The notes under the pieces: generated by a model
What the model was told of the DNA's origin: nothing
Databases searched by the model: none
The model's input: only the letters and a program-made list of their open reading frames with translations
DNA from: Breoghania sp.
GTDB lineage: Bacteria > Pseudomonadota > Alphaproteobacteria > Rhizobiales > Stappiaceae
Reading direction: 5' to 3'
Length of the DNA stretch: 64,000 nt
NCBI RefSeq assembly: GCF_963674635.1
Contig: NZ_OY771475.1
Location: forward strand, 3,478,501 to 3,542,500
Position numbers and translations under genes: made by a program
Part shown: piece after piece, positions 33,692 through 42,916 of the stretch
Numbering within the stretch: position 1 is the stretch's first letter
How the letters are laid out: each line of letters opens with the position of its first letter

Positions 33692-35185
33692 CTATTTCTT
33701 CTTTCCGATGCCGGGAAGGCCGGGAAAGCCGCCTCCGGGCATGCCAGGCAGCCCGCCGGGAGGCAGGCTTGGCATGCCGCCGGGGCCGCCCATCTGCTTT
33801 GCCAGGCGCTCCATCTCGGCCGGATCCATCTGGGGCATGCCGCCGCCGCCCATCATCCCGCCGAGCGCGCCCATCATGCCGCCCTTCTTCTTGCCGACGG
33901 CCTTCATCATGTCGGCCATCTGGCGGTGCATCTTCAGCAGCTTGTTGACGTCCTGCACCTGGGTGCCGGAGCCTGCCGCGATGCGCTTCTTGCGGCTGGC
34001 ATTGAGCAGCTTCGGGGCCTGACGCTCCTTCTTGGTCATTGAGGAGATGATGGCGCGCTGCCGCTTGAGGACGCTGTCATCAAGATTGGCGGCGTCGAGC
34101 TGCTTCTTCATCTTGCCGATGCCGGGCAGCATGCCGAGCATGCCGGACATACCGCCGAGCTTTTCCATCTGCTGGAGCTGGTCGGACAGGTCGTCGAGGT
34201 CGAATTCGCCCTTCTTGAACTTCTTCGCCATCTTCGCGGCTTTTTCCGCGTCGATGGCCTCGGAAGCCTTTTCCACCAGCGAGACGATGTCGCCCATGCC
34301 GAGGATACGGTCGGCGATCCGGCCGGGGTGAAACTCTTCCAGCGCGTCGGACTTTTCGCCCGTACCCACAAGCTTGACCGGCTTGCCGGTGACAGCACGC
34401 ATGGAGAGGGCCGCGCCGCCGCGCCCGTCGCCGTCCATACGGGTCAGCACGATGCCGGTGATGCCGACGCGTTCGTCGAAGCTGCGCGCAAGGTTCACGG
34501 CGTCCTGACCCGTCAGGCTGTCGGCCACCAGCAGGATTTCGTGCGGCTTGGCGATCTGCTTGATCTCGGCCATCTCCACCATCAACGGTTCGTCGATGTG
34601 GGTGCGGCCGGCGGTATCGAAGATCACGACATCATAGCCACCGAGGCGGGCGGCGGTTTCGGCGCGCCGGGCAATCTCGGTCGGCGACTGACCTGCAATG
34701 ATCGGCAGGGTGTCGATGCCGTTCTGCTCGCCCAGAACCTTCAGCTGTTCCTGGGCGGCGGGACGGCGGGTGTCGAGCGAGGCCATCAGGACCTTGCGCT
34801 TCTCACGGTTGGTCAACCGGAGCGCGATCTTGCCCGAAGTCGTCGTCTTACCTGAACCTTGAAGGCCGACCATCATGATGGCGACCGGAGCCGCGGCATT
34901 CAGATCGATGGGAGCGGCTTCGGAGCCCAGCATTTCCACGAGCTGATCGTGGACGATCTTGACCACCATCTGGCCCGGGGTGACGGATTTCACCACTTCG
35001 TGGCCGATGGCGCGGTTGCGGACCTTGTCGGTGAAGGAGCGGACAACATCGAGCGAGACATCGGCTTCGATCAGCGCGCGGCGAACTTCGCGCAGCGCCG
35101 TTGTCACGTCCGCATCGCTCAGCGCGCCGCGGCGTGTCAGGGTGTCGAAGATACCGCTCAGGCGGTCTGACAGGCTCTCGAACAT
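33692..35185 (-). CDS. ffh: signal recognition particle protein Ffh/SRP54
   Basis: A 497-residue SRP GTPase that targets membrane proteins to FtsY and SecYEG. The N domain leads into the G domain with GLQGSGKTTTSGKIALRL (P-loop), DTAGRTHIDEPLM, TRMDGDGRGGAAL and GTGEKSDALEEFHPGRIADRILGMGD. The M domain from about residue 300 has the RNA-binding IISSMTKKER and KLLNASRKKRIAAGSG segments, then a Met/Gly-rich tail. No 4.5S RNA gene was recognised nearby. Confidence 0.97.
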   Translation of the reverse strand: MFESLSDRLSGIFDTLTRRGALSDADVTTALREVRRALIEADVSLDVVRSFTDKVRNRAIGHEVVKSVTPGQMVVKIVHDQLVEMLGSEAAPIDLNAAAPVAIMMVGLQGSGKTTTSGKIALRLTNREKRKVLMASLDTRRPAAQEQLKVLGEQNGIDTLPIIAGQSPTEIARRAETAARLGGYDVVIFDTAGRTHIDEPLMVEMAEIKQIAKPHEILLVADSLTGQDAVNLARSFDERVGITGIVLTRMDGDGRGGAALSMRAVTGKPVKLVGTGEKSDALEEFHPGRIADRILGMGDIVSLVEKASEAIDAEKAAKMAKKFKKGEFDLDDLSDQLQQMEKLGGMSGMLGMLPGIGKMKKQLDAANLDDSVLKRQRAIISSMTKKERQAPKLLNASRKKRIAAGSGTQVQDVNKLLKMHRQMADMMKAVGKKKGGMMGALGGMMGGGGMPQMDPAEMERLAKQMGGPGGMPSLPPGGLPGMPGGGFPGLPGIGKKK

Positions 35186-35967
35186 ATCCGTCTCAAGTCT
35201 TTGTCTGGTCGATCGCTCTTCAATGGCACGCTGTGTTTCGCGTGAGGTCCGTCAAAGAGCCGGTCGGCTGTTTCAGGAAGGCGGGAGGCCCGCATGCCTG
35301 AATGTGGTTCCCTGGAAGAGACCTGCAACCAGCCACGGGGTTTTCGCCGCAAGTGCGTGTCCGACGATCCGGGCATTTCCCGGACGCGACAATGCACAAA
35401 CGACGACGACATCCGCGGGCGAAACTCGCTGGCGGATGTTGACCTCCGGGCTCTGTTTATACCTGAGCGGGCCCCGGTCGGCTGGTCGAATTGTCTCTCC
35501 ATGTGAGGAGTTGCGCGGAAAATACGGGCAGGGCGGCCCGGAGTCAAGCCAAAGGGCGGGGTGAGGGACACGGCGCGGGGCGCGCGCCGGATCCCCGTGT
35601 GTTTCCTTGCCGCGCCCGTCAATTTCTCGCGTCCCGGGCCATCATATGTCGAAACGGGCGGGCGGGGAGACTGAAGGGGCCGAAACAGAGGGGGCGTTTC
35701 ATCTGAATCTGTACGGACAACGCGCATGAAGAGAAAGATGAAAACCGACCTCATAGATAAGATCGCAAACTATCGTCCTTATGACGTTGCTCGGTAATAC
35801 TTCTTAAGGTTCTTGTGTCAGCCTCGCGATGAATTGCGTGAGCGTGCTGTTGCGCTCCGTGCTTGGAACGCTGGCAGTCTTGCAGGATTTCTGCCGGATT
35901 TATCTTTAAAACCGCACCCGACCTTTCTTTGGGAAAGACGGGCCGCCGAAAGCAGCAGGTTTGTTCG
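35186..35967. other. long intergenic region between ffh and the DSF locus
   Basis: About 780 bases between divergent transcription units. Several open frames cross it, including a minus-strand one of 198 codons, but they are Arg/Pro/Ser-rich with no domain or ribosome site and look accidental. From about 35740 to 35830 the sequence turns AT-rich (AGATAAGATCGCAAACTATC, TAATACTTCTTAAGG), the likely promoter of the regulator-kinase operon. Confidence 0.5.
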
Positions 35968-38123
35968 ATGTCGCTCGTCGTAATCGTTGACGATCAACCG
36001 ATCAACCGACCAACCGGCAGATCTTCACCCGAATTGCCGCCTCGATCGAGGCGGGAACCGAGGTGAAGGCTTTTGCCGACCCGCGCCTGGCGCTGGAATG
36101 GCTGGGCGAGAATACGCCCGATTTGCTTATCACCGACTACAACATGCCGCACATGGACGGGGCGGAGTTCATTTCGGCCATGCGTCGGATCTCCGCTCTT
36201 GTCGACGTGCCGGTCATCGTCATCACCGTTTTCGAAGATCGTGCCTACCGGATCGCCGCGCTCGATGCGGGCGCGACCGATTTCCTGCAAAGCCCGGTCG
36301 ATCATCGTGAATTCGTGACGCGGGCACGCAATCTGCTGAAATTGCGTCAACAGCAGCTTCTGTTGGCGGACAGGGCGAACAATCTGGAACGGGAGCTGGA
36401 AGTCAGCGAGCAGGAACTGGCGCGCACCATCCGCGACAGCCGCGATCAGCTGGCCCAGGTCATCGACACTGTGCCCGCGTTGATCAGCGCAACCGATTGC
36501 GACGGCAAGTTTCTCTTCGTGAACGCCTATCACAGCAAGGTCACCGGTCTCGATCCGGAACGCGTGGTCGGCCACGATTCGTCCCATGTGCTGGGCGAAG
36601 AGGCTGCCAGCCGCAACAAGGCGCTGGACCGCATGGTCCTGACCAGCGGCAAGCCGCTCAACTCCTATGAGGAAGAACTCAACGACGCGCAGGGCAAGCG
36701 GCGGGTGTTCCTGACCACCAAGTCGCCGCTCAAGGACCAGAGCAACACGATTACCGGCATCCTGACCTCCTCGCTCGACATCACCGATCGCAAGGCGGCC
36801 GAAAACCATCTCCAGCATATCGCGCGTCATGATGCGCTGACGGGGCTTCCCAACCGCACGTTGATCCGCGATCAGCTGCGCAAGGAAATCGCACGGGCGC
36901 GGCGCGGCGATCGCAAGGTCGGTCTGCAGATGCTCGACATCGACCGCTTCAAGAGCGTCAACGACGCGCTCGGCCATTCGGTCGGCGACCGGCTCCTGAA
37001 GGCGATCGCGCAGCGTTTGCGCGTGACGGTTCGCGAAGGCGACATGGTCGCCCGGCTCGGCGGAGACGAATTCGCCATTCTGATGGGCGACGTGAAAGGG
37101 CCGTCGGAGACCACGCAACTGGCCGAAAAGATCATCGACGTAATCGGCCAGCCCTTGTTCTTTGAGGGGCACGAAATCAACCCGACCGCCTCGATTGGCA
37201 TTTCCATGCATCCCGATGACGGCGGGGATGTGGATTCGCTCATGAAGAGCGCGGATCTCGCGATGTACCGGGCCAAGTCGAATGGCGGCAACGGATACGA
37301 GTTTTCCTCCGCGGGGATGGCCGACCGGGCACGCGATGCGATCGTGCTGGAGGCCGACCTGCGCCGCGCGCTTCAGCGCGAGGAATTCCGGCTTTTCTAC
37401 CAGCCGCAGGTCGATCTGGCGACGGGAGAGATCGTCGGCGCGGAGGCGCTCTTGCGCTGGCAACACCCGACAAAGGGCCTGATCTCGCCCGGTGTGTTCC
37501 TGCCGCTGGCCGAGCAGAACGGACAGATTGTTCCGATCAACGAATGGGTGATGCGCGAAGCCTGTCGGCAGGCGATGGCGTGGACCGATGAGGGACTGCC
37601 GCCGCTTCGTATTGCGGTCAACCTGTCGCCGGTTCAGTTCCGCAAGCAGAACATGCGCGCGCTGGTGATCGAATTGCTGGAGACCAGCGGCCTTCCGGCG
37701 GAGCGGCTCGATCTGGAACTGACGGAAAACATCCTGATGGAAAACTCCGACGTGGTGACCGAGGACCTGCTCTATCTGCAGAAGCTCGGCGTCGGGTTCT
37801 CCATCGACGATTTCGGCACCGGCTATTCCTCGCTCGGCTACATCAAGCGGTTCCCGGTCGCCCGGCTCAAGATCGATCAGGGTTTCATTCGCAATCTTGA
37901 GACCGATCCCAACGACGCGGCAATCATCAAGGCGATTATCGGTCTTGGAAAGAGCCTCAACCTGTCGGTGACGGCAGAGGGCGTGGAGACCGAGGAGCAG
38001 GCCGACTTCCTACGCAAGGAAGGCTGCAACGAGGTCCAGGGCTACTATTTCGGAAGGCCTCAGCCGTCGGAGACGTTCGTCGAGCTGTTCAGGCCCAAAG
38101 CCCGGCTCGTCCATTCCGCCTGA
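35968..38123 (+). CDS. frameshifted REC-PAS-GGDEF-EAL response regulator (RpfG position)
   Basis: Restored by removing one 8-bp repeat, this is a 715-residue response regulator. REC: acidic pair D8-D9 in MSLVVIVDDQP, phospho-acceptor D54 in LLITDYNMPHMDG. PAS from about residue 158 (VIDTVPALISATDCDGKFLFVN). GGDEF with intact RLGGDEFAIL (about 362). EAL with intact GAEALLRWQHP (about 490), DDFGTGYSSLGY and AEGVETEEQ. It should both make and degrade c-di-GMP. As sequenced, the frame from ATG 35968 shifts at 36001 and stops at 36066; the rest is open from GTG 36063, overlapping that stop as GTGA. The GTG product lacks beta-1 and the acidic pocket. The rpfC homologue follows 56 bases later. Confidence 0.85.
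35993..36016 (+). repeat. 8-bp tandem triple repeat causing a frameshift
   Basis: ATCAACCG (35993-36000), ATCAACCG (36001-36008) and ACCAACCG (36009-36016) are adjacent. With one exact copy removed the codons read DDQPTNRQIFTRI, the classic receiver start; with both, the frame shifts. The extra copy is therefore an 8-bp slippage-type duplication. Confidence 0.9.
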
Positions 38124-38179
38124 GGAGAAACGCGCTTTCACACCGTGTTGTTGGTGGGGGAGCTGAGGATACGAGTAGC

Positions 38180-40771
38180 ATGTCTTCGGATCGCAGAAAA
38201 TTCGACAGGCGCACAGCCGGCGTTGCAATCGTGTGTTGTGCCCGCATGAGGGCCCTGTGGGCGCGATTGCGTTCCAGTGACGATCGCGAACATGAGATGG
38301 CCTATAATCGCGTGGCCATCTCCTCGCTGATCGGGCTCTATCTCGCTGCCACCAAGACGCTCTACGATGTCGATCTGACCGGGCCGGTAATCACCAATAT
38401 TGTCTATGCGGTGGCGTCCTTCGCCCTGCTGGCGCATCTGGTCCATCACCCGAAGCGGCACGAGCCACGCCGGATCGTTGCGATGCTCTGCGATCTGGGG
38501 GGCTTGAGCTACGGTCTCTATGTGGGCGGCGAGGCGACCGCCGCGCTTTATCCGATCTACCTGTGGGTCATTCTCGGCAACGGTTTTCGTTTCGGCGTGC
38601 GCAGCCTGCGCATCGCGATGGCCATCGGAGTGCCGTGTTTCATCGTCGCGCTGGTGAACTCACCATACTGGATGGCGAATACCGGGATCGCGGTCGGCCT
38701 TCTGCTGGGCATCATCGCCCTGCCGCTCTACGCCAGCAAGCTTATCCGGGATCTGTCGCAGGCCAAGAAGGCGGCGGAACAGGCGAGTGAGGCGAAAAGC
38801 CAGTTTCTGGCCGCTGTCAGTCATGAGTTTCGGACGCCGCTTCACGGCATCCTCGGCATGACGGACATGCTTCAGCGCACGCGCCTGGACGATGAACAGA
38901 AAGACATGGCGGCCACGGTTCGCAACTCCGCCAATTCGCTTCTGACCCTCATCAACGAAGTGCTCGATTTCTCGCGAATCGAGGCCGGGCAGATGCCGAG
39001 CACGGCAAATGACTTCGAGCTTTATGACGTGCTCGCCAAGGTGCGTTCCACGGTGGCGGTACAGGCGGAGGCCAAGGGCTTGCGCTTTTCGATCCACATG
39101 AGCGCGCGCACCCCCCAACGCCTGAGCGGCGATGCGCGGCATCTGTCCGACATTCTGATCAATCTGGCCGGAAACGCGGTGAAGTTCACCGATAGCGGTT
39201 CCGTCGATGTCGCCATCTCGGTGCTGAACAGAGAACCGATCTATGCGCATGAGCGCCTGCGGCTCCGATTTGAGGTGACGGATACGGGCATCGGCATCGC
39301 CAAGGAAGCGCAGTCGCGGATCTTCGAGCATTTCAGTCAGGCCGACAACACGATCATCAACCGCTTCGGGGGCACAGGGCTGGGGCTTGCGATCGTTCGG
39401 CGCCTGATCGAGTTGCATGGTGGCGCCATCGGGGTTGAAAGCGCGCCGGATTGCGGCAGCACCTTCTGGTTCGAACTGGAGTTCGGGGCAACCAAGAACG
39501 AAGCCGTCTGGCTGCCGCGGTTGCGGGACGGGCAGGTCATCGCCCTGAGCGAAGATGTCGGGCTGCAGGATCTTCTGAAGGAGCAGCTCAGCGAATTTGG
39601 TGTTGGCGTTTCCCTGACGGACCGGGCGGCCGATCTGGTGGGGTTGATGCGACAGGCGGCGCAGGAGGGGATCCGTCGCTGCATCGTCTTCCTCGACGAG
39701 CGGGACCTGGGCGACGATGCGCGCAGCCTGGCCGAGGCGATGGCGGGGCAAGATCCGATGATTGCGCCCACGCTGGTCCTGATCTCGGACAAAATCGACG
39801 ATATTCCTGCGGATTGGCGGCGCAGCGCATTTGTCACCATTCTTCCGCGAGAGCCGGACCCCGCGCTGGTGCGCCGGGCCTTGCAGATGTCCGTTGTCAC
39901 GGGGGTCAGCCGCAAGTCCGGCGACGAGAACGCGCCGCTGATCTCAAGTCGCCGGCGCGCGGTTCTGGTTGCTGATGACAATCCGACAAACCAGAAGGTC
40001 ATCGCCAAGATCCTGGAAAAGGCCGGTCATGATGTGGAGATCGCCGAGAATGGCGAGGTGGCGCTCGATGCGCTGAGCCGACACAGCTTCGACATCGTGT
40101 TGATGGACCTCAACATGCCGGTGATGAACGGGATCGAGGCGATGAAGCTCTATGCCTTTGCCTCGCTGGGTCGCAGGGCGGTGCCGGTTGTCGGGCTGAC
40201 GGCGGATGCGACGCCGAGCGCGCGGGAGCGCTGTCTGGAGGCGGGAATGGTGGAGTGCATCACCAAGCCGGTCGAACCGGCCGTTCTGCTGAGCAAGATG
40301 GAGCAGATCATTGCCGACGATGTCGGACATGTGGACTCCATTCCCGATACGGAGGGCGAAAATGTCGCGAGACTTTCGGCGCACCCGAAATTCCGCGCAA
40401 GCGGTCGCGCCGTGGTTGACCTGCATACGCTGGAAAACCTCTGGGAGCTTGGCGGGGCCGAATTCGTCGAGGAAGTTGTCGGCGGTTTCGTCAGTGATAC
40501 GGAAGAGACGTTGAACCAGCTGTCCGCCCTTTGCGAGGAGAGCGATCTGGAGGGCTTCCAGAGCCAGGCGCATGCCATGCGCAGCGGGGCGGCCAATATC
40601 GGTGCGCAGGGCATCTACTCGATCTGCTCCCGTCTGGAAGTGATCGACGAGGACGAGTTCATGCGTCACGGCTTTGAACGCCTGCGCGAATTGCAACTGG
40701 AGGTCTCCAGTGTGCGCGAGGTGCTCAACGAACGCCTGCGCGACACGAGCCAGTCCAACCTCGGCGATTGA
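38180..40771 (+). CDS. rpfC: RpfC-type hybrid sensor histidine kinase (DSF sensor)
   Basis: An 863-residue membrane hybrid kinase. The input region (about 42-190) has four to five helices and matches Xanthomonas RpfC in detail, including LYPIYLWVILGNGFRFG, VNSPYWMAN and GLLLGIIALPLYASKLIR. Then come HisKA with H215 in AVSHEFRTPLHG, HATPase (NLAGNAVKFTD, DTGIGIAKEAQSRIFEHF, GTGLGLAI), a receiver with VLVADDNPTNQK and Asp in IVLMDLNMPVMNG (about 641), and an HPT with His in QAHAMRSGAANIG (about 797). In Xanthomonas RpfC senses DSF fatty acids and restrains RpfF. It follows the GGDEF-EAL regulator and converges on rpfF, as in the rpf locus. Confidence 0.88.
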   Translation: MSSDRRKFDRRTAGVAIVCCARMRALWARLRSSDDREHEMAYNRVAISSLIGLYLAATKTLYDVDLTGPVITNIVYAVASFALLAHLVHHPKRHEPRRIVAMLCDLGGLSYGLYVGGEATAALYPIYLWVILGNGFRFGVRSLRIAMAIGVPCFIVALVNSPYWMANTGIAVGLLLGIIALPLYASKLIRDLSQAKKAAEQASEAKSQFLAAVSHEFRTPLHGILGMTDMLQRTRLDDEQKDMAATVRNSANSLLTLINEVLDFSRIEAGQMPSTANDFELYDVLAKVRSTVAVQAEAKGLRFSIHMSARTPQRLSGDARHLSDILINLAGNAVKFTDSGSVDVAISVLNREPIYAHERLRLRFEVTDTGIGIAKEAQSRIFEHFSQADNTIINRFGGTGLGLAIVRRLIELHGGAIGVESAPDCGSTFWFELEFGATKNEAVWLPRLRDGQVIALSEDVGLQDLLKEQLSEFGVGVSLTDRAADLVGLMRQAAQEGIRRCIVFLDERDLGDDARSLAEAMAGQDPMIAPTLVLISDKIDDIPADWRRSAFVTILPREPDPALVRRALQMSVVTGVSRKSGDENAPLISSRRRAVLVADDNPTNQKVIAKILEKAGHDVEIAENGEVALDALSRHSFDIVLMDLNMPVMNGIEAMKLYAFASLGRRAVPVVGLTADATPSARERCLEAGMVECITKPVEPAVLLSKMEQIIADDVGHVDSIPDTEGENVARLSAHPKFRASGRAVVDLHTLENLWELGGAEFVEEVVGGFVSDTEETLNQLSALCEESDLEGFQSQAHAMRSGAANIGAQGIYSICSRLEVIDEDEFMRHGFERLRELQLEVSSVREVLNERLRDTSQSNLGD

Positions 40772-40829
40772 GCGCGCGCTGCGCGCGAGGCCTTCGGTTT
40801 TCAGACCCTTGAGAGATCTGGGCGCCTGT

Positions 40830-41783
40830 TCAGACCGCCTCTGCGGCGTGGGTTTCGACAGCCGACCGACGACGGTCCTGCGCCATGGTGAGGCGCATCA
40901 TCTTGCGCAGGTCCGGTTCGCTGAGGCGCAAGGCGGTGTCCACCCAGATATCCGTGATGTCGCGCAACTCCTCATAGGTGATCGGATTGACACGCCGACG
41001 GGTGCGATAGATTGCGCTGTGGGAATTCTGCCGCTTGGTGTTGCGGCGGATATATTCCTCCGCCGCCAGTCGGCCTTTGCCGTCCTCGGCCAGAATGTCG
41101 ATGAGCCCGAAGTCGAAAAGCTCCTGCGCGGTGTAGAGTTTGCCGCTCATGATCATGCGTTCCGCCTGCACGCTATCCAGCCGACGGGCGAGGAACGAAT
41201 AGGCTCCCATGCCGGGAAACATGTTGAACAGGACTTCCGGAAGGCCGAATTTCGCGCCGCGCTCAGCCACGATGATATCGCAGGACAATGCCGCCTCGAA
41301 GCCGCCTCCCAGTGCGTCGCCCTGAACGAGCGCGATCGTCACGATGGGCAACTCGTAGTTGACGGCATTGTTGTAGACGACGTCGATGCAGGCGCGGGCA
41401 TAGGTGGACAGGTGCTTGCGGTTTCCCTGCCGTATGTGATGGGCGAACAGGGCCAGATCTCCGCCCAGATTGAAAATTCCGGGAATTCGGGACCCGACGA
41501 CGAAATAGCGCATCGGCTCTTCGCCGGAGCGTGCGTGACGGGCAAAGAGCCTGGGAATGGAACCCTGCATGCGGCTCAGGTCGGCCAAAAGTCCGGGCGT
41601 ATAGCTCGGACGCCCGTCCGGACGCATCATGCACCAATAGGTCTTGGTGCGTGGATCGAGCCGGACGTCGATCTCGTCGTAATGCTCAGCCGCGACGTCC
41701 TCTTCCATCGTGCTGCGGGGAAACGCAGCCACGTCCGGAACAGGAACGGCATCTGCGCCGTCAGGACGGTAAGGGGGCGTCAT
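40830..41783 (-). CDS. rpfF: RpfF-type DSF synthase (crotonase fold)
   Basis: A 317-residue crotonase-fold enzyme. The two catalytic glutamates of RpfF (141 and 161 in Xanthomonas) are matched by E163 in DALGGGFEAALSCDI and E183 in FGLPEVLFNMFPGMGAYSF, with the same 20-residue spacing. The block NLGGDLALFAHHIRQGNRK...YARACIDVV and the closing RRRVNPITYEEL are also RpfF-like. RpfF dehydrates 3-hydroxyacyl-ACP and releases the cis-2-unsaturated fatty acid signal. GAGGTTCCG precedes the ATG. It is convergent with rpfC, 58 bases apart. The first 40 residues are variable. No rpfB-like acyl-CoA ligase is adjacent. Confidence 0.88.
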   Translation of the reverse strand: MTPPYRPDGADAVPVPDVAAFPRSTMEEDVAAEHYDEIDVRLDPRTKTYWCMMRPDGRPSYTPGLLADLSRMQGSIPRLFARHARSGEEPMRYFVVGSRIPGIFNLGGDLALFAHHIRQGNRKHLSTYARACIDVVYNNAVNYELPIVTIALVQGDALGGGFEAALSCDIIVAERGAKFGLPEVLFNMFPGMGAYSFLARRLDSVQAERMIMSGKLYTAQELFDFGLIDILAEDGKGRLAAEEYIRRNTKRQNSHSAIYRTRRRVNPITYEELRDITDIWVDTALRLSEPDLRKMMRLTMAQDRRRSAVETHAAEAV

Positions 41784-42916
41784 CGGAACCTCACACCCAA
41801 CATGATCCGGCCCGATCCGGGTCGGTACTGAATATAAACGCGCTGCGCCCCACAGGCGGACCGGTCACGTCACCGAATGGATAATCTTGCCGGTTGGCGC
41901 CACACCTCCTGTCCCCATACGCCCTCGGGCGCCGTCGAACAGTCTCCGGCAGTCACGATTTATGGTGCACGAAAGGTTAATAAAAGCAAGTGGGAGTACT
42001 TGTTATGAAATCGCAGTGTCTGGTCAAAACATGTGCATACGACTATCTGACGGAAAACCACCTAGAGTTACGTCGTGACGAATATGTTGCAGAGAAGCCG
42101 TGGGTAGATCAGAGGTACGACTTTGTCAGAAAAACAGTGTAAGATGTTGTTATTATTAAATTTTAAACGCGTGTTTAGTTTTATTCCGGAAATATCCTTA
42201 CCCTCGATCTTGCGCGTTTCCAGTGCGGCAGTCGCAGCGATTGGGGTTGATTGGTCCGGTCAAATTCATCGTCAAGGGCGGGGCTTGTGGCCGTGATGAC
42301 TGATCTTTCCGCGCGTTAACCTTGAATCATTTTTCCCCTCATGATGGTCGGAAGGGAACGCATGCGGGCCTTATGTGGTGAAAGAGGCTGGTGGGGAGGC
42401 GCGGGGGGTGACGTGGCAGTGTCTTCTGGCGCATGCGTATAAGAAAGGCTGCTTTGCATTTCTGGTGTTTATCGCAAGCCCTTGAGGATAGTATCATGTT
42501 GGATGAGCGGTCTCGTTCGCGGACAGCGCGCCGACGGGGCCTGTCTGGCTTGAATCCTCGATATTTCGGGATGGGTTGACGGTGAAGCCTCCTGGCCGAG
42601 GCGCTGAAGGCGGCCGCTTGGCGGGTAATACGTCAAGGGCGCGTCAGGACGGGAGGAGCATTTGCGAACCGTCTCATTCAACCCGCGGTGTCCGGATATC
42701 TTGCTCAGGTTCAAAGCCGGGTGGCGGGTGTGCTACGACAGGAGCCAGGATAGAGGGCGAGTTGTGGTCCTGTCCTGACCGACGTCGCAGAACCGCGCGG
42801 GGCGAGGGACGTTTGGGGCGGGCGGCCCGGTCGATGATCTGATGCGGGATCAGGCCGAGGATCGGGGCAGACCCGCTCAAGGACATTTTGCCAATGATTG
42901 GTAACGGTAGGTGATT
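41784..42916. other. 1.1-kb intergenic region upstream of rpfF
   Basis: The longest non-coding stretch of the window, between divergent rpfF and the crotonase gene. It has AT-rich segments (TTAATAAAAGC near 41978; TTGTTATTATTAAATTTTAAACG at 42144-42168) unlike the surrounding GC-rich DNA. It contains one short frame with a good ribosome site (42005-42142). From 42200 to 42910 I see no gene. Promoters and possibly small RNAs are expected, but none can be placed from sequence alone. Confidence 0.5.
42005..42142 (+). CDS. possible 45-residue small protein upstream of rpfF
   Basis: ATG at 42005 is preceded by GGGAG at an 8-base distance and opens a 45-codon frame ending at TAA. The product is polar and charged with no membrane helix (starts MKSQCLVKTCAYDYLTE, ends DQRYDFVRKTV). 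Composition is far less GC-rich than neighbouring genes. No homology is recognised. The ribosome site is the main support; chance is a real alternative. Confidence 0.3.
   Translation: MKSQCLVKTCAYDYLTENHLELRRDEYVAEKPWVDQRYDFVRKTV

Noticed and set aside
35158..35754. A 198-codon minus-strand frame upstream of ffh
   Set aside because: Arg/Pro/Ser-rich with no domain, no ribosome site and unusual codon use; it fills a gap by chance.
33592..35967. 4.5S SRP RNA gene near ffh
   Set aside because: No SRP Alu-less hairpin with the conserved GGAA/AGCA internal loop could be found on either strand here.
40830..41783. Calling this gene an ordinary enoyl-CoA hydratase
   Set aside because: The spacing of E163/E183, the RpfF-specific blocks and the convergent rpfC favour a DSF synthase.
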